Source of the DNA: Begonia masoniana
Lineage: Eukaryota; Streptophyta; Magnoliopsida; Cucurbitales; Begoniaceae
NCBI GenBank assembly: GCA_022432975.1
Contig: CM039505.1
Location: 25,675,825-25,739,824, forward strand
Length of the DNA: 64,000 nucleotides
Direction: 5' to 3'
The notes beneath the pieces were generated by a model that was given only the letters and a program-made list of their open reading frames with translations, had not been told where the DNA came from and did not search any database. Positions 35,831-48,914 of the stretch are shown in pieces. The translations under genes were made by a program, and so were the position numbers. Positions within the stretch are counted from its first letter, which is position 1, and each line of letters opens with the position of its first letter.

Positions 35831-38800
35831 ATGGAGAGAAGGCATCAGGATGAAGCAAGCGATAGTGCCAGGGCCATCGATCGCTTAACCGAGCTGGTCG
35901 GCGTTCAGTCTCGCATGATGGAGCGCATGATGGCTGAAAATGGGAACAATAACCATGCTAATGCTCCACGTGATACTAGTGGAGAGAGATTCTGACGACT
36001 CCAACCGCCTATGTTCGATGGATTATCAACAGATCCTATTCATGCTGAGGAATGGATCCGGCAGATCGAACGTATGTTCAACTATGCGGAAGTGGAGGAA
36101 AACAAGAAAGTGATCTGCGCCTCGTTCCATCTCACCAAAAGTGCTGGATTTTGGTGGGACACGGTACAGCCGACTACAGTAGCATTGAGCTGGGAAGGAT
36201 TCAAGAGGATCTTCTATGAGAAATACTTCGACCGTGGTGTGAGGAAGGAGAAGATGACCGAATTCTCTCGAATGCGACAATTTGGAACGGTGGCCGAGTA
36301 TGTTCAGAAGTTCGAGTCACTATCTTGCTACGCACCTCACCTGGTGGCCACTAACAAAAACAAGGTACACCAGTTCATCCAGGGTCTGAAGATGGACCTC
36401 TTACGAGGAATTGCCACCGGAGGGTTTGATGAGGCGCCATATGCAAAAGTGGTGGCAAAGGCTTATCAGTTGGAAGCCTTAGAGGCAAAGTCTCAGAGAT
36501 ATAGAGATACATCAAAGAGAATCCTACATGATGCTCCTCAACAGCCACAACAAAGAGGTCAATTTGGACAACCACGGCAGCAACAGAACATGGGTGTTAA
36601 GAGGCCCAATGAGATTGCTGTTTATCAAGACAGAGGGAAAAGACCAAGGGGAGCTCCTCAGCTTCTTGTATGCCCGCGTTGCCAGAGGAATCATACGGGG
36701 GAATGCAGGCTCTTCACTGGCCGATGCTTACGATGCGACAAGGAGGACCATCAAGTCCGGGATTGTTTGATGCCTGACACGAGGCCGAATCTTGCCGTGC
36801 CGAGGGTTTTTGCAATGATAGAGGAAGACGATGACGCCCAACACACAGCGATCACAGGTACAATATTGATTTGTAATGCACCTGCTTATACTTTGTTGGA
36901 CACTGGGGCCACACATTCGTTTGTAGCAATGGACTTTGTGGGTAGGGAGAACTTATGTATTGTGCCGTCAGATCAACCCTACCGTGTCATGCTACCGTCT
37001 GGAGAGTTTATGCACTCCGAGCAGGTAGTGCAGGGCGATATAGTGTCAGTTGGAGACCAGAAATTGTATGCCAATCTTATCATCATCAGTATGAAAGGAT
37101 ACGAAGTAATTCTGGGGATGGACTGGCTGTTTCGACATCACGCCACCATCAACTGCAGGTCCGGGCTTGTGTCTTTTAAGCGCCCGAACGAGGTAGAGTT
37201 CTCCTATCAGGCAATACCAAAGAAACACAATATGCCTGTTATATCCTCCTTGAAAGCTCAACAGCTGATGAGGTCAGGATGCGTCGGATTTCTTGCCCAC
37301 GTAGTAGATGTTCAAAGACAGGGTGAGGTGGAACTTCAAAATATTACGGTAGTTCGAAACTTCTTAGAGGTTTTCTTAGATGACTTACCGGGATTGCCAC
37401 CTAATCGTGAAATTGAATTTGAGATTGATATATGTCCTGGTGCTGAACCGGTAACGAAGAATCTGTACCGTATGGCGCCAATAGAGCTGAAAGAGTTAAA
37501 GGCTCAGCTAAAGGAATTGGTGGACAAGGATTTTGTGCGCCCTAGCTTCTCTCCGTGGGTTGCTCCAGTCTTATTCGTTAAGAAGAAGGATGGGTCCCTA
37601 CGTATGTGTATTGACTACCGTGAGCTGAACAAATTGACTATCAAGAATAAGTATCCGTTGCCGAGGATCGACGACCTATTTGACCAGCTACAAAGGGCTC
37701 GGGTATTCTCGAAAATTGATTTACGCTTCAGTTATTACCAGTTGAAGGTCAGAGCTGATGACATTCCAAAGACCGCATTCAGGACCCGATACGGACACTA
37801 TGAATTCTTGGTGATGTCGTTTGGGTTGACTAATGCCCCGGCAGCATTTATGGACTTGATGAACAGGATATTCTAGGATTTCTTGGATAAATTTATGATC
37901 GTTTTCATCGACGACGTCCTAGTTTATTCTCGGAATGAGGTGGAGTATGAAGAGCACTTGGCTATTGTGCTATCAACTCTAAAACATCATCGATTGTACG
38001 CAAAACTGTCAAAGTTTGAATTCTGGTTGAGCAGGATTAACTTCTTAGGCCATGTGGTGTCTGCAGAAGGAGTGTCCGTGGATCCAGCCAAGATTCTGGC
38101 AGTGAAAGAATGGCCGAGGCCGAGAAATGTCAGTGAGGTACGGAGTTTTATTGGGTTAGCTGGTTATTACAGAAAGTTTATCAAGGGATTTTTTGTGATA
38201 GCGAAGCCTATGACCAGCTTACGAGGAAGGATACCAAGTACAAGTGGTCCGAAGCTTGTGAAGTAAGTTTTCAGACACTTAACAGAAGTTGACCACTGCT
38301 TCTTTGTTAGTATTGCCAGTTGAAGACGACAAATTCATGTTTATTGCGACACGTCAAGGATTGGCCTGGGATGCGTTTTGATGTAAGAAGGAAAAGTGGT
38401 GGCATACGCATCCAGACAATTAAAGAATCACAACCAAAACTACCCTACTCACGATCTGGAGGTAGCGGCAGTTGTTTTTGCACTGAAAGTATGGAGACAC
38501 CACTTGTATGGGCAATCATGTGAGGTGTTTTTGAATCACAAAATCTTGAAGTACATATTTACCCAGAAAGAGTTAAACATGAGACAAAGGGGGTGGTTAG
38601 AATTTGTGAAAGATTACGATGTTGAGATTAAATACCACCCGGGGAAAGCTAACGTGGTAGCCGATGCATTGAGCAAGATGCCAGCTACTATGCAACCAGC
38701 TATGTCGGCCGTATCAATGCCTTTGAGGACAGAGATTCAGAAGTTCAATATGGAGATAGTTTCTGGGCTATCGGCCATGCTAGCTGACTTGACACTACGG

Positions 38801-40234
38801 CCCACCATCCTAGACCGAATTAAGGAAGCCCAGAATACCAATTCAAAGGAAATGGCTGATATAGTAAGCAAGTTACCTATGGCCTCTTCCGATTTCAGTT
38901 ACTTGGGAGATGGTATTCTGAAGTTCAAAGATAGGTGGTATGTTTCGAGAGACGAAGAGCTGCGAAGGGACATTTTATCAGAAGCCCACTCGTCTTCTTT
39001 TTCTGTGCATCCTGGAAGCACGAAGATGTATCAAGACTTGAAACTTCACTTCTGGTGGCCAAATATGAAGAACGAAGTAGCCAAGTATGTGGAGTCTTGC
39101 ATGATATGTCAACAAGTCAAAGCTGAACATCAACGACCAGGTGGAACGCTTCAGCCTCTTCCGATCCCTGAATGGAAGTGGAAGAATATCACTATGAACT
39201 TCGTTGTTCACCTACCGAGGACGGCTAAGGGCCATAATAGCATATGAGTCATAGTAGACAGATTGACGAAATCGGCCCATTTTCTACCTGTGAAGACGAC
39301 GTTCTCCATGGATCAGTATGCAGAGCTATACATTAGCGAGATCATCAAGTTGCATGGGGTGCCAATATCAATTGTATCGGACCGGGACCCTAGATTCACT
39401 TCGAGGTTCTGGAAAAGCTTGCAACACTCTTTGGGTACCAAGTTAAATTTCAGCACAGCCTTTCATTCACAGACTGATGGACAATCCGAGAGAACGATCC
39501 AGATACTGGAGGATATGTTAAGGTCGTGCGTGCTGGAATTTCATGCTCCTAGGAGTAGATACTTGCCGTTAGTGGAGTTCGCTTATAATAATAGCTACTA
39601 GGCTATGATCGGCATGGCTCCATATGAAGCTCTTTACGGCAGGAAGTGTAGATCCCCATTGTGTTGGGATGAAGTCGGATAAGCCAAGCTTATCGGCCCT
39701 GTGTTATTACAGCAGATGTCCGAGATGATTGCTACTATCAAACAACGAATAAAGATTGCTCAGAGTCGATAGAAGAGTTACGCGGACCAGAGGAGAAGAG
39801 ACTTAGAGTTTGCTGAGGGCAATGAAGTATTCTTGAAAGTGTCACCTTTTAAGGGTGTAATGAGATTCGGTAAGAAAGGAAAGCTCAGCCCACGGTTCAT
39901 TGGACCTTTTCCCATCTTGAAGCGTGTGGGAAGAATGGCTTACAGACTACAGCTGCCAGCGTCAATGGACGGAGTTCACAATGTTTTTCATGTTTCGATT
40001 CTGAGAAAATGTGTACGAGATCCAACTCAAATCATGGAACATGTGGACTTTGATATCATGCCGACGCTGACATATGAAGAAAGGCCCATACAGATATTGG
40101 ATACTTCACTCAAGGTTTTGCGCAACAAGGTAGTTCTATTGGTGAAAGTTTTGTGGTGCAATTATAATGTGAAAGAAGCCACATGGGAAAAACAACAAGA
40201 TGTTAGAGCCCAATATCCGGAGCTATTCGCTTAA
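35831..40234 (+). pseudogene. gypsy element 2 gag-pol, chromovirus (broken)
   Basis: A single frame of about 1468 codons opens at ATG 35831 and ends at TAA 40234, the usual length for a Tekay-like chromovirus. Order: gag core, CCHC knuckle [14 protein letters not shown] (about 36725), protease [10 protein letters not shown] (about 36895), RT with [19 protein letters not shown] (37577) and FIDDVLVYS (37904), and RNase H ([15 protein letters not shown]). Integrase follows with its zinc-binding region and core ([31 protein letters not shown]), then a C-terminal chromodomain (about 40080-40230) that would direct insertion to modified histones. Breaks: stops at about 35993, 37874, 39245, 39599, 39679 and 39769, and frameshifts between 38225 and 38395. 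The first integrase Asp is Asn (codon 39197-39199). Dead as it stands. Confidence 0.93.
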
Positions 40235-40274
40235 GCAAATTTTGGGGACAAAATTTCTATTAAGGTCGGTGGAA

Positions 40275-40814
40275 TGTAACACCCGACAATTTGGCAATGT
40301 AAATATTCCCTTGAATTATTAAACGAATTAATGGGAATATTTATACAATGTATGTTTTTATGAATTTGCCGATATTTTCAATTGAATGTGAGTGATTCGT
40401 AAAACCGATTCGATGAACTAAATAGTAATTTAGTTAAAAACCAATAGTTTAAAATGCATGGAGGAGTAAATTGGAAGGAATTATGGCAGGTGGGAAGGAG
40501 CCAATGGATGGCTGCCAAATGTCCATAACTTGCTGAGAAACCTACTTATTGTCTTCTCTTCCCTCCTCTTCTACATAAACCTTCATTTTCATCATCTTCT
40601 CTTTTCTCTCTTCCAGGTGACCAGCAACAATCCTAAGCTTTTTATTTTTTTCCTGATTTCTCCATTTTCTCTAGCAGAAGGTTCGTGAACCACTGTGATC
40701 GTGCATTCAAGCTTGCAGCACTTCGGACAACAGGTAAGTTCATACGTAAAGTTGGCCCTTAAGGCCCTACAGCATGGAGGTACTAGATTTTAGTTCGGGT
40801 AGATAGGTCATAGG
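40275..40814 (+). mobile_element. 3' LTR of gypsy element 2, first part
   Basis: Starts TGTAACACCCGACAATTTGG 40 bp after the pol stop and gives the true LTR 5' end missing from the other copy. It contains the donor-like CAACAGGTAAGT (exon end 40733) and GGCCCTTAAGGCCCTACAGC, then is cut at 40814 by the copia element. It resumes at 52803. Confidence 0.9.
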
Positions 40815-41962
40815 TGTTAGCTTAAAATGTGTTTAAGTGACTATTATTATTTTAATGATTATGTTTAAACTGGATAATTATGATTAACATGATATTAGTG
40901 AACTAATGATTATTTTGAAATACATGGACTGCATATTTGAATTATGACATAAACTGTATTTATCTGGAAATGCCCTTGAAATGGGTATTATGTTTTCTAA
41001 CATTTTGGCTAAGTGTTAATAGTCTGTGGAAATCAATCGTCCAAAGTTATTAAGAATCAATTGTCCACAGTTCTGCCAAAGTCAATCGTCCATGGTCAAG
41101 ACAGAAAAGTTAAGATGAAATCAATCGTCCAAAGTATCACGTGAAAGTCAGATGACTTCTGTCAAAATTAGTCGTCCACGATAACAGCAGACGCAGTCGT
41201 CCACGATGAATAGTAAAGACGCAATCGTCCACGATGAATAATAAAGACGCAGTCGTCCACGATGAATAAGTAAAGACGCAGTCGTCCACGCTAACAGCAG
41301 CGTAGTCGTCCATATTTACTCATCCAAAGGCTTAGCGCCAGAGACTTTAAAGACAGCTAGCGATAGCGATTCCTGAATTTGAAACGACTATTTTTCTGAG
41401 TACGGAAAGCTCTCCAACGGTCATATTTTTGAAGAAGACTCAGATTGCAGACGAGAGTATAAAATGAAGAACTGTAGCTCAAGGAAAGAACTTTTGCTAA
41501 AATCATCTCTGAATCCTCACGAGCAAATACTTGGCAATACTTTGTATTTCTACTACATCTCTCTACTCTGTTAACTTGAGATTTAACTTTTGAAAGAGTG
41601 TAGCGTGTGCTAAAAATCATATCCTTACTGTGAAAAGTGTAAAGGCAGTGGATTGTCACCCGTTAAGAACAATACAGATTTGTAAAAGGCTGTAGATCGT
41701 CGCCCGTGAAGTGCGATCTAGTTTTCTCTGAGGAGAAAGAAAAAATCTTCAAGGGGGAGCCTTGGAGCGTGGACGTAGGCAAGTTTGGCCGAACCACGTT
41801 AAAAACTACAGTGTCATTTTTCTCTCTATCTCTTACTTTGTTTGTGCCTGTGTGTTTGTTGTCAATTTAGTAATTGCATACAAGAGAGAAAGCGATTAGA
41901 TTAAGTTGATAAAATTTAATAAGTCTAATTCACTCCCCCTCTTAGACAATAACGATTCTATA
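40815..41962 (+). repeat. 5' LTR of the copia element
   Basis: 1148 bp from TGTTAGCTTAAAATGTG to GATTCTATA. It holds only about five units related to the 28-bp repeat (41190-41310), against 114 in the 3' copy, plus older degenerate AATCGTCCA units from 41030. Confidence 0.88.
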
Positions 41963-41964
41963 AT

Positions 41965-41975
41965 TGGTATCAGAG
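41965..41975 (+). other. primer-binding site of the copia element
   Basis: TGGTATCAGAG, 3 bp after the LTR end, complementary to initiator tRNA-Met. Confidence 0.85.
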
Positions 41976-42012
41976 AGAGGTTAATATTGTCTGTATTGTG
42001 ATAATATTCAAA

Positions 42013-45000
42013 ATGGCATTCAACACCAACACTACACACGTAGAGGGTCAATCTATTACTAGACCTCCATTCTTTGACGAGAATGATTATGTTTATTGGA
42101 AATCTAGAATTAGAATTTTTGTTCAGGCTATGGACTATGATATATGGAATATTATAGAATATGGACCATTTAGAGCCATGAAAACTGAAAACGAGATTAG
42201 TGTTCCTAAGGCCCCTCATGAATTGACAGAATCCGATAAGAGAAATTTGAGTCTAAATGCTAAAGCAATAAATACACTATATTGTGTATTGAATATAGAT
42301 GAGTTCAATAGAGTTCAGGGGTGTGACAGTGCATAGGAGATATGACATTTGTTAGAAGTCACACATGAGGGAACCAACCAAGTTAAAGAGAATAAACTGA
42401 GTATGCTTGTACACGAGTATGAACTATTTTCAATGGAAAAGGATGAGACTATCTCCACTATGTTTACTCGTTTTACTAACATAACTAATGGTTTGAAAGA
42501 TCTTGGTAAGACATATTCAGGTGAAGAAATTGTGAGAAAGATTCTTCGGTGCTTACCCAGAGCCTGGCAACCCAAGGTGATAGCCATCCAGGAGGCAAAA
42601 GATCTCGAAGCAATGAAGCTTGAAGAGCTCATTGGTTCACTCATGACACATGAGATAACCATGAGAGCAAATGAAAAGGAAGATCTCAAGAAAAATGAGA
42701 TCTCCAAGAGAAAAGACATTGCTCTTAAAGCCTCCTCAAGCAAACAAGATGACTCTAAGGGAGAAGATGATGATGAAGACATAGCCCTCATTACCAGAAG
42801 GTTTGGCAAATTCCTTCAGAGAAAGAGGATGCAAAGAAAAACATTCTCAAAGAGAGACAAGTTGCAAAAGGAAAAGAAGATCACTTGTTTTGAATGCAGG
42901 AAGCCAGGGTATATCAAGGCTGAATGTCCTCATGCAAAGAAAGACCCCAAGAAATTCAAGAGAAGGGCGATGAAGGCCACATAGGATGACAGTGAAAGCG
43001 ACTCTTCTTCAGAAGATGAGGAAGTTGCCAACCTGTGCTTCATAGCCAAGGAGGATGAGATTAGTCATTCTTCTAGCGATAGTGATGATGATAAAGGTAA
43101 TTTAATTGATGCCTTCAATGATTTAGTCAAACAATACAACATGCTTAAGTCTAAATGCAACCTGTTGAAAAAGGAAAATGCGTGTTTAGTTGAAAAGCAT
43201 GCTAAAGAAGTCGACTCGCATGAAAAGGAAATTAGTGATCTGAAGATTAAAAATGAAAACTTAAATAATATTGTTCTGAAATTTACTAACAGTAGTAAGA
43301 ACTTAAATATGCTATTGGGTAGTCAAAGAGTAACTTTTGACAAAGCAGGATTGGGTTATGAAAGATCCAATAAAAAGAAAGTTTATAAAAACTTCTTTGT
43401 TAAATCATCAACCTGTCATGCATGTAATGAAATAGGACATAAATCATACGAATGTCCTTTAAAATTTAACAGGAAATCAAGTAGTAAACTTTAATGGGTT
43501 CCTAAGAGAACCAGACCTAACTCTAGGACCCAAAAGATTTGGGTACCAAAAAAGACAACTTGATCTTCTGTTTTGCAGGTTGAATGTTCTCCCGGGAGAA
43601 ACTAGTGGTTCCTCAACAGTGGATGCTCGAGGCACATGACGGGAGACTCAACCAAATTTGCTATTGTCAACAAGAAGAAAGGAAATGTCACTTTTGGTGG
43701 AAACCAGAAAGAAAAAATTGTTGGCATTGGCAATATAGGTAATCCTTTTAATCCCATTATTGAAAATATTTTGTTAGTAGAGGGATTAAAACACAATCTG
43801 CTTAGGATCAGTCAATTGTGTGACAAAGGTTATAAAGTGATATTTAAATCAAATGAATGTGTGACTAAAGATGTGACTAATAGTAAAATTCTGTTCAAAG
43901 GGTATAGAAGAGAGAATGTGTATATTATTAATTTAGATTTCTTTAAACTTGTTGATGAAAAGTGTTTTGCTGCTAATTTGCAGGTTGATAGTTGGACTTT
44001 GCATAGGAGATTAAGACATGTAGGTATGGATACCTTAACTAAGATTACTAAGGATAATTTAGTTAGAGGGATTCCCAAGATATTCTTTGAGAAGGATAAG
44101 GTCTGTGAAGCTTGCCAAATGGGCAAGCAGATCAAAAGCTCCTTTGCATAAAAGAATGCAATTTCTACCTCCAAGCCCCTACAACTTCTTCACATGGATC
44201 TCTTCGGTCCTTCTAATGTAGCCACTCTAGGTGAAAAATTCTATGCCTATGTCATTGTATATGACTTCTCTAGATTCACATGGGTATTCTTCCTCAAGTC
44301 AAAAAATGAAACTTTCGATACCTTCTCTAGCTTTAGGAAGAGAGTTCAAAATGAAAAGGAGCTCACCATTGTTGCTATTTGTAGTGATCATGGTGGAGAA
44401 TTTGAAAATGAAAAATTTGAACTCTTGTGTCTTAAGTATGGAATTGAGCACAATTTCTTCTCTCCTAGAACCCCTCAACAAAATGGAGTTGTTGAGAGAA
44501 AAAATAGCTCTCTCCAAGAGCTTGCTAGGACCATGCTTAATGAAAATTCTCTTCCAAAGTATTTCTGGGCAGAAGCTGTTTCAATAGCTTGTTATGTGCT
44601 TAATCGAGTCTCTATAAGACCTATTCTTGAGAAAACACCATATGAGCTTTGGAATGGAAAAACCCATACTGTTAAGTACTTTAGAGCCTTCGGTTTTAAA
44701 TGCTTTATTCTTAACACTAAGGATAACTTAGGAAAATTTGATTCCAAATCTGATCTTGAAATTTTTCTTGGTTATTCTTTTTCCAGTAAAGCCTATAGAG
44801 TTTTTAACAAAAGGACTCTAGTTGTAGAAGAATCTGTACATGTCAACTTTGATGAGACCCCTCAACCCACAATCAATGTGGATGAGGACGATTCTTTAGA
44901 GAAGCATCTGGATTCTCTTTCCTTAGACAAGCCTTCAGATACCCTTCAATGAAATAACTCCCTAGAACCTACTTCAAATACTCTGGAAATTGTTCCTGTC

Positions 45001-46680
45001 AAGGATGAAAATTCTGCTCTTCCTAGAAATTGGAAATATGTCAAAAATCATCCCTTAGATGAAGTCTTAGGTGATCCTTCCTTAGGAGTAAAGACTAGAT
45101 CCTCTCTTAGGAATCTCTATACCAATGTGGTATTTATTTCACAAGTTGAACCTAAGAAATTCGAGGATGCAGAGCAGGATGAAAACTGGATTGTGGCTAT
45201 ACAGGAAGAGCTAAACCAATTTGAAAGGAACAATGTTTGGGAACTTGTTCCAAAACCAATTGATCATCCAATTATAGGAACAAAATGGGTGTTTAAAAAC
45301 AAGATAGATGAAAATGACATAGTTATTAGAAACAAAGCTAGGTTATTTGCTAAATGTTATAATCAAGAAGAATGAATAGATTTTGAGGAAACCTTTGCAC
45401 CCGTAGCTAGACTTGAATCTATTAGGATGCTTTTAGCATATGCTTGCTACAAAAACTTCACACTCTTTCAAATGGATGTAAAAAGTGATTTTTTAAATGG
45501 TTATATCATGGAAGAAGTTTATGTAGAGCAGCCCTTAGGATTTAAAGACTTTGAAAAGCCTAACCATGTATACAAACTTAGGAAATCTCTCTATGGACTT
45601 AAGTAGGCTCCTAGAGCTTGGTATGATAGGTTGAAGAATTTTCTTGAGGAAAGGAAGTTCAAAAAGGGTAATTCCGATTCAACCCTGTTTACCATGCAAA
45701 AGGACAAAGATATTCTCCTAGTTCAAATCTATGTAGATGATATCATATTCGGATCTACAAATGTTTCACTTTGTGATGAATTTGCCTCTGTTATGCAAAG
45801 TGAGTTTGAAATGAGTATGATGGGGGAGTTAAAATTATTTTTAGGATTTCAAATTAGCCAAAAATCCGATGATATTTTCTTCTGTCAAGAAAAATACATT
45901 AAAGATCTCTTAAAAAGATTTGGATTAGAATCTTCTAAGTCCTCCAGAACTCTCATGAGCACCACTACCAAATTGGACAAAGATGAAAACAGAATAAGTG
46001 TTGATATTAAAAAATATCGTGGTATGATTGGATCTCTGTTATATCTGACAGCTAGTAGGCCAGATATTCTCTTTAGTGTCTGTCTCTGTGCTAAATTTCA
46101 AGCTGCCCCTAAAGAATCTCACTTAATTGCTGTCAAAAGGATTTTCAAATATTTAAGTGAGACATATGACTTAGGTTTATGGTACCCGAAGGGTATTTCT
46201 TTTGATCTAATAGGATATTCAGAGTCTGATTATGCTGGAATTCTGATAGATAGGAAAAGCACAAGTGGTACTTGTCAGTTTCTTGGTGAATCTCTAGTGT
46301 CTTGGTATTCTAAGAAACAAAATTCTGTAGCACTTTCAACTGCAGAGAGTGAATATATTGTTACTGATAGTTGATGTGCTCAAATGTTTTGGATGAAGCA
46401 AACTCTAGAAGATTATAATCTTTTCTATGATAGGATTCCCATTCAGTGTGACAACACCAGTTCCATTAACATTTCAAAGAATCTAATTCAACATTCTAGA
46501 ACAAAGCACATCGAAGTTAAATACCATTTTATTAGAGATCATGTTCAAAAAGGTGATATTGCATTAGAATTTGTCAATTCTGCTGATTAATTTGCAGATA
46601 TCTTTACCAAGCCTTTGGATGAAAAGATGTTCAATAATATAAGAATAAGATTAGGCCTCATTCGAATTGAGAAAAACTGA
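42013..46680 (+). pseudogene. copia gag-pol (Sirevirus-like, broken)
   Basis: One frame from ATG 42013 to TGA 46680 with no frameshift but about twelve internal stops: near 42334, 42343, 42982, 43492, 43561, 43603, 44149, 44950, 45373, 45604, 46372 and 46588. Order: gag with UBN2-like core, knuckle CFECRKPGYIKAEC (42889; the His position is Tyr), a Lys/Glu heptad-like region (43141-43320) and a second knuckle CHACNEIGHKSYEC (43414). The protease site reads FLNSGCSRHMTGD with Asn for the catalytic Asp (43615-43617). Then pre-integrase and integrase core (LHMDLFGPS, CSDHGGEFEN, PQQNGVVERKN), RT (FQMDVKSDFLNG; YVDDIIFGS at about 45731) and RNase H (LSTAESEYI). Domain order with integrase before RT is copia. 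Not functional. Confidence 0.93.
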
Positions 46681-46869
46681 GGTTCTTTTCATGTTGGAGA
46701 ATATTGAATAATAGAGCAGTTTTGTCCATGAAGGCATGGATGTTGTCAAAATGGACGATCTCCAAAAATTTCCTTCTCTGTGAAAACATGGTCATTATGG
46801 ACGTTGATCGTGGACGTTACCAATGGACGTTGTCGATGGACTTTGACGATAGACGTTCTCCAAATGGTC

Positions 46870-46877
46870 TATATAAA
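46870..46877 (+). promoter_or_regulatory. candidate TATA box for the post-pol gene
   Basis: TATATAAA lies 154-161 bp before the ATG of the post-pol frame. CT-rich leader-like sequence lies between them (46880-47030). This suggests an internal promoter; no transcript evidence is available. Confidence 0.4.
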
Positions 46878-47030
46878 CTCTTTCAAACGGGAACAGAAAC
46901 CCTAAGTTTCAAATTTCCCTCTCAAACACCTCTCAACCCTTTCCTTCGCCCAGCGACTCCTTCCCGTCTCTGTTCGTTGGCGCGGATCTCTAATCCTTCT
47001 ACTTTGTCTCTCAAGCTCAGATTATTATCT

Positions 47031-48914
47031 ATGGCTTCTTCCTCTAGAGCTCCGCAAGTCTTTGCGAGGAAGAAACAGAAGTCTTCTCACCCGACGAGCT
47101 CCCCATCTGTCGTCATTCCTCCTCCCCTTCAATGGCCGAATCACGAGTTCATTAACCAAGAAGCTTTTAATAGGTAATATGAAAGTTATGAATTTAGACC
47201 TATTATTCGCTCTCGTGGCATTGTCTTTCAAGATTTATCTGATTTGGACCTTGAGGTTCCTTTACTGAGGATGGGGTTAATGGGACTCTTCGATTTAGTG
47301 CTCAATTTTTTGTGCAACCCCAATTAAGATGTTTTATGCCGACATGGATCATTTTACATGTCCATTAGTTATCAGAAGTTATGTCTATGGCAGACATATT
47401 GAACTTACTCAAGAAAGTCTCCATGACATCCTTCAATGCCAATTTCTGAATGGATCTAAGAAATATTTTGAGGCATCCAAGATTCCATCTTTTTTGAAAG
47501 ACCTGAAGGCAAGGAATTAGTGAAGTTAATCGTCAAGGATCCCAATTCCTCTCCCATGAAGTTGAAAAGTAAGGATTTAAATCTGAGGGCTAGGATCTTC
47601 CACCTGATGATTCACTTTAACATTCTGCCTGTTGAAGGTCATCGGGATCACGTCAGTGGAATGGATCTTTTCATTCTGGGACAGCTTTTCAAAACTGAAC
47701 AATTCCATCTAAGCTACATTATTCTCAATCGGATGCTTCAAGTACTCAGCAATCCGACCAAGTCTCTACCCTACAATCTTCTCATTATGAAGATTCTTCT
47801 TAGTAATGGTGTCCACTTTCCACCCTCTGATCAGATTTTATCCCTCAAGAAGTCTGATTTCTTTTTATCCACCACCTTATCTCGAATGGGCATCACAAGA
47901 GATGATCAAGGTGTGCTGGTTGAAAAAGGTGGTCAGCGTGGTGTGTCAAGGCGCCTATTAATTGAAGAAAAAGAGAAAGATAGCACTCTAGATGATATTT
48001 GTCTTCTTGACCTTGCCCCTCTGCCACCTCCAGTGTTGCTCATTCAAGCTTCTGATGAGTCTGGTCATGATCCAACTCCCCTTTAAGAACCTTTAAGTGA
48101 TCATGACCCTCCTCTAGTCCAAGCTGATCTCCTACGACCAATCAGTCCAATCCGTGCCCCATCTCCAACTCTTCCTGTGCCTCCTGTGCCAATTAGGGCT
48201 CCTCCTAAAACAATAACTCGCCTCACTCCTTCAGTGAGGCCATCTATTTCAGAAGACCACTACAATGACCTCTAGGCCAGCATTGCCAGTCTCGGGACGG
48301 CTCTTGAGTCTTTTTAATCCATGTATCTATCCCGATTAGATCATCTTGAGACGACTGTACTCTCCCGCCTTGAACATCTTGAAGCCTCCACTATTACTCG
48401 GGATGCCTTTCCAGACCCCAATACTCGCCTTACTCAAGTGGAATCCTCTTTCAGTTTGGCTCTTAAGGGTGTCACGACACGCATGGATTTGTTGGAAACC
48501 TCTCACAGTAAAGCCAATGATGATGTCATTGAGTCTGTGCGATTCCACACAAATCTTCTGACAATCAGTGTGCAGCAAGATAATCATAGGCTTCTCGATA
48601 AAATTGCAGACATTGACAATTTCCTGCACCGGGGTGATGGTCAGCCAACTCCTGCTGATTTGGCCCTGGATGCATCTGATGAGAACAATGGTGTCGCTCA
48701 TTCCCCTCCTGCTGCTTCTGCCCTTGCTGTCCCTGTTGATATTCCTATGGCAGATGCAGGTGATGCTCCTTTTGTTGCCAGTGTTTTTCCTCCTCCTCCT
48801 CCTGTTGAGGCCATTATTCCTCCAGCAGAAACTTCTTCCCCTCCAGTCCAGTTTGATTTTATTATTGAGTTAGGAGCTCTTATGGGATGGGACATCTCAT
48901 CTCTCCAGATCTGA
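47031..48914 (+). pseudogene. post-pol frame (putative plant transposon protein, broken)
   Basis: It starts MASSSRAPQVFARKKQKSSH at 47031 and ends at TGA 48914, about 628 codons long. The middle (47330-47870) has FYADMDHFTCPLVIRSYV, LRARIFHLMIHFNILPVEGH and LSYIILNRML. These resemble the conserved domain called putative plant transposon protein, found in many plant retrotransposon-linked proteins; its role is unknown. The C-terminal part is proline-rich (48080-48240), then a heptad-like region (SRLDHLETTVLSRLEHLEAS) and a Pro/Ala-rich tail. Broken by a TAA at 47175, shifts near 47265, 47325 and 47510, and stops at about 48084, 48273 and 48315. Its place after pol matches the envelope-like frames of Sireviruses, but I see no clear signal peptide or transmembrane segment. 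Confidence 0.65.

Noticed and set aside
47031..48914. Calling the post-pol frame a true envelope protein
   Set aside because: No clear signal peptide or membrane span; only its position suggests an env-like role.
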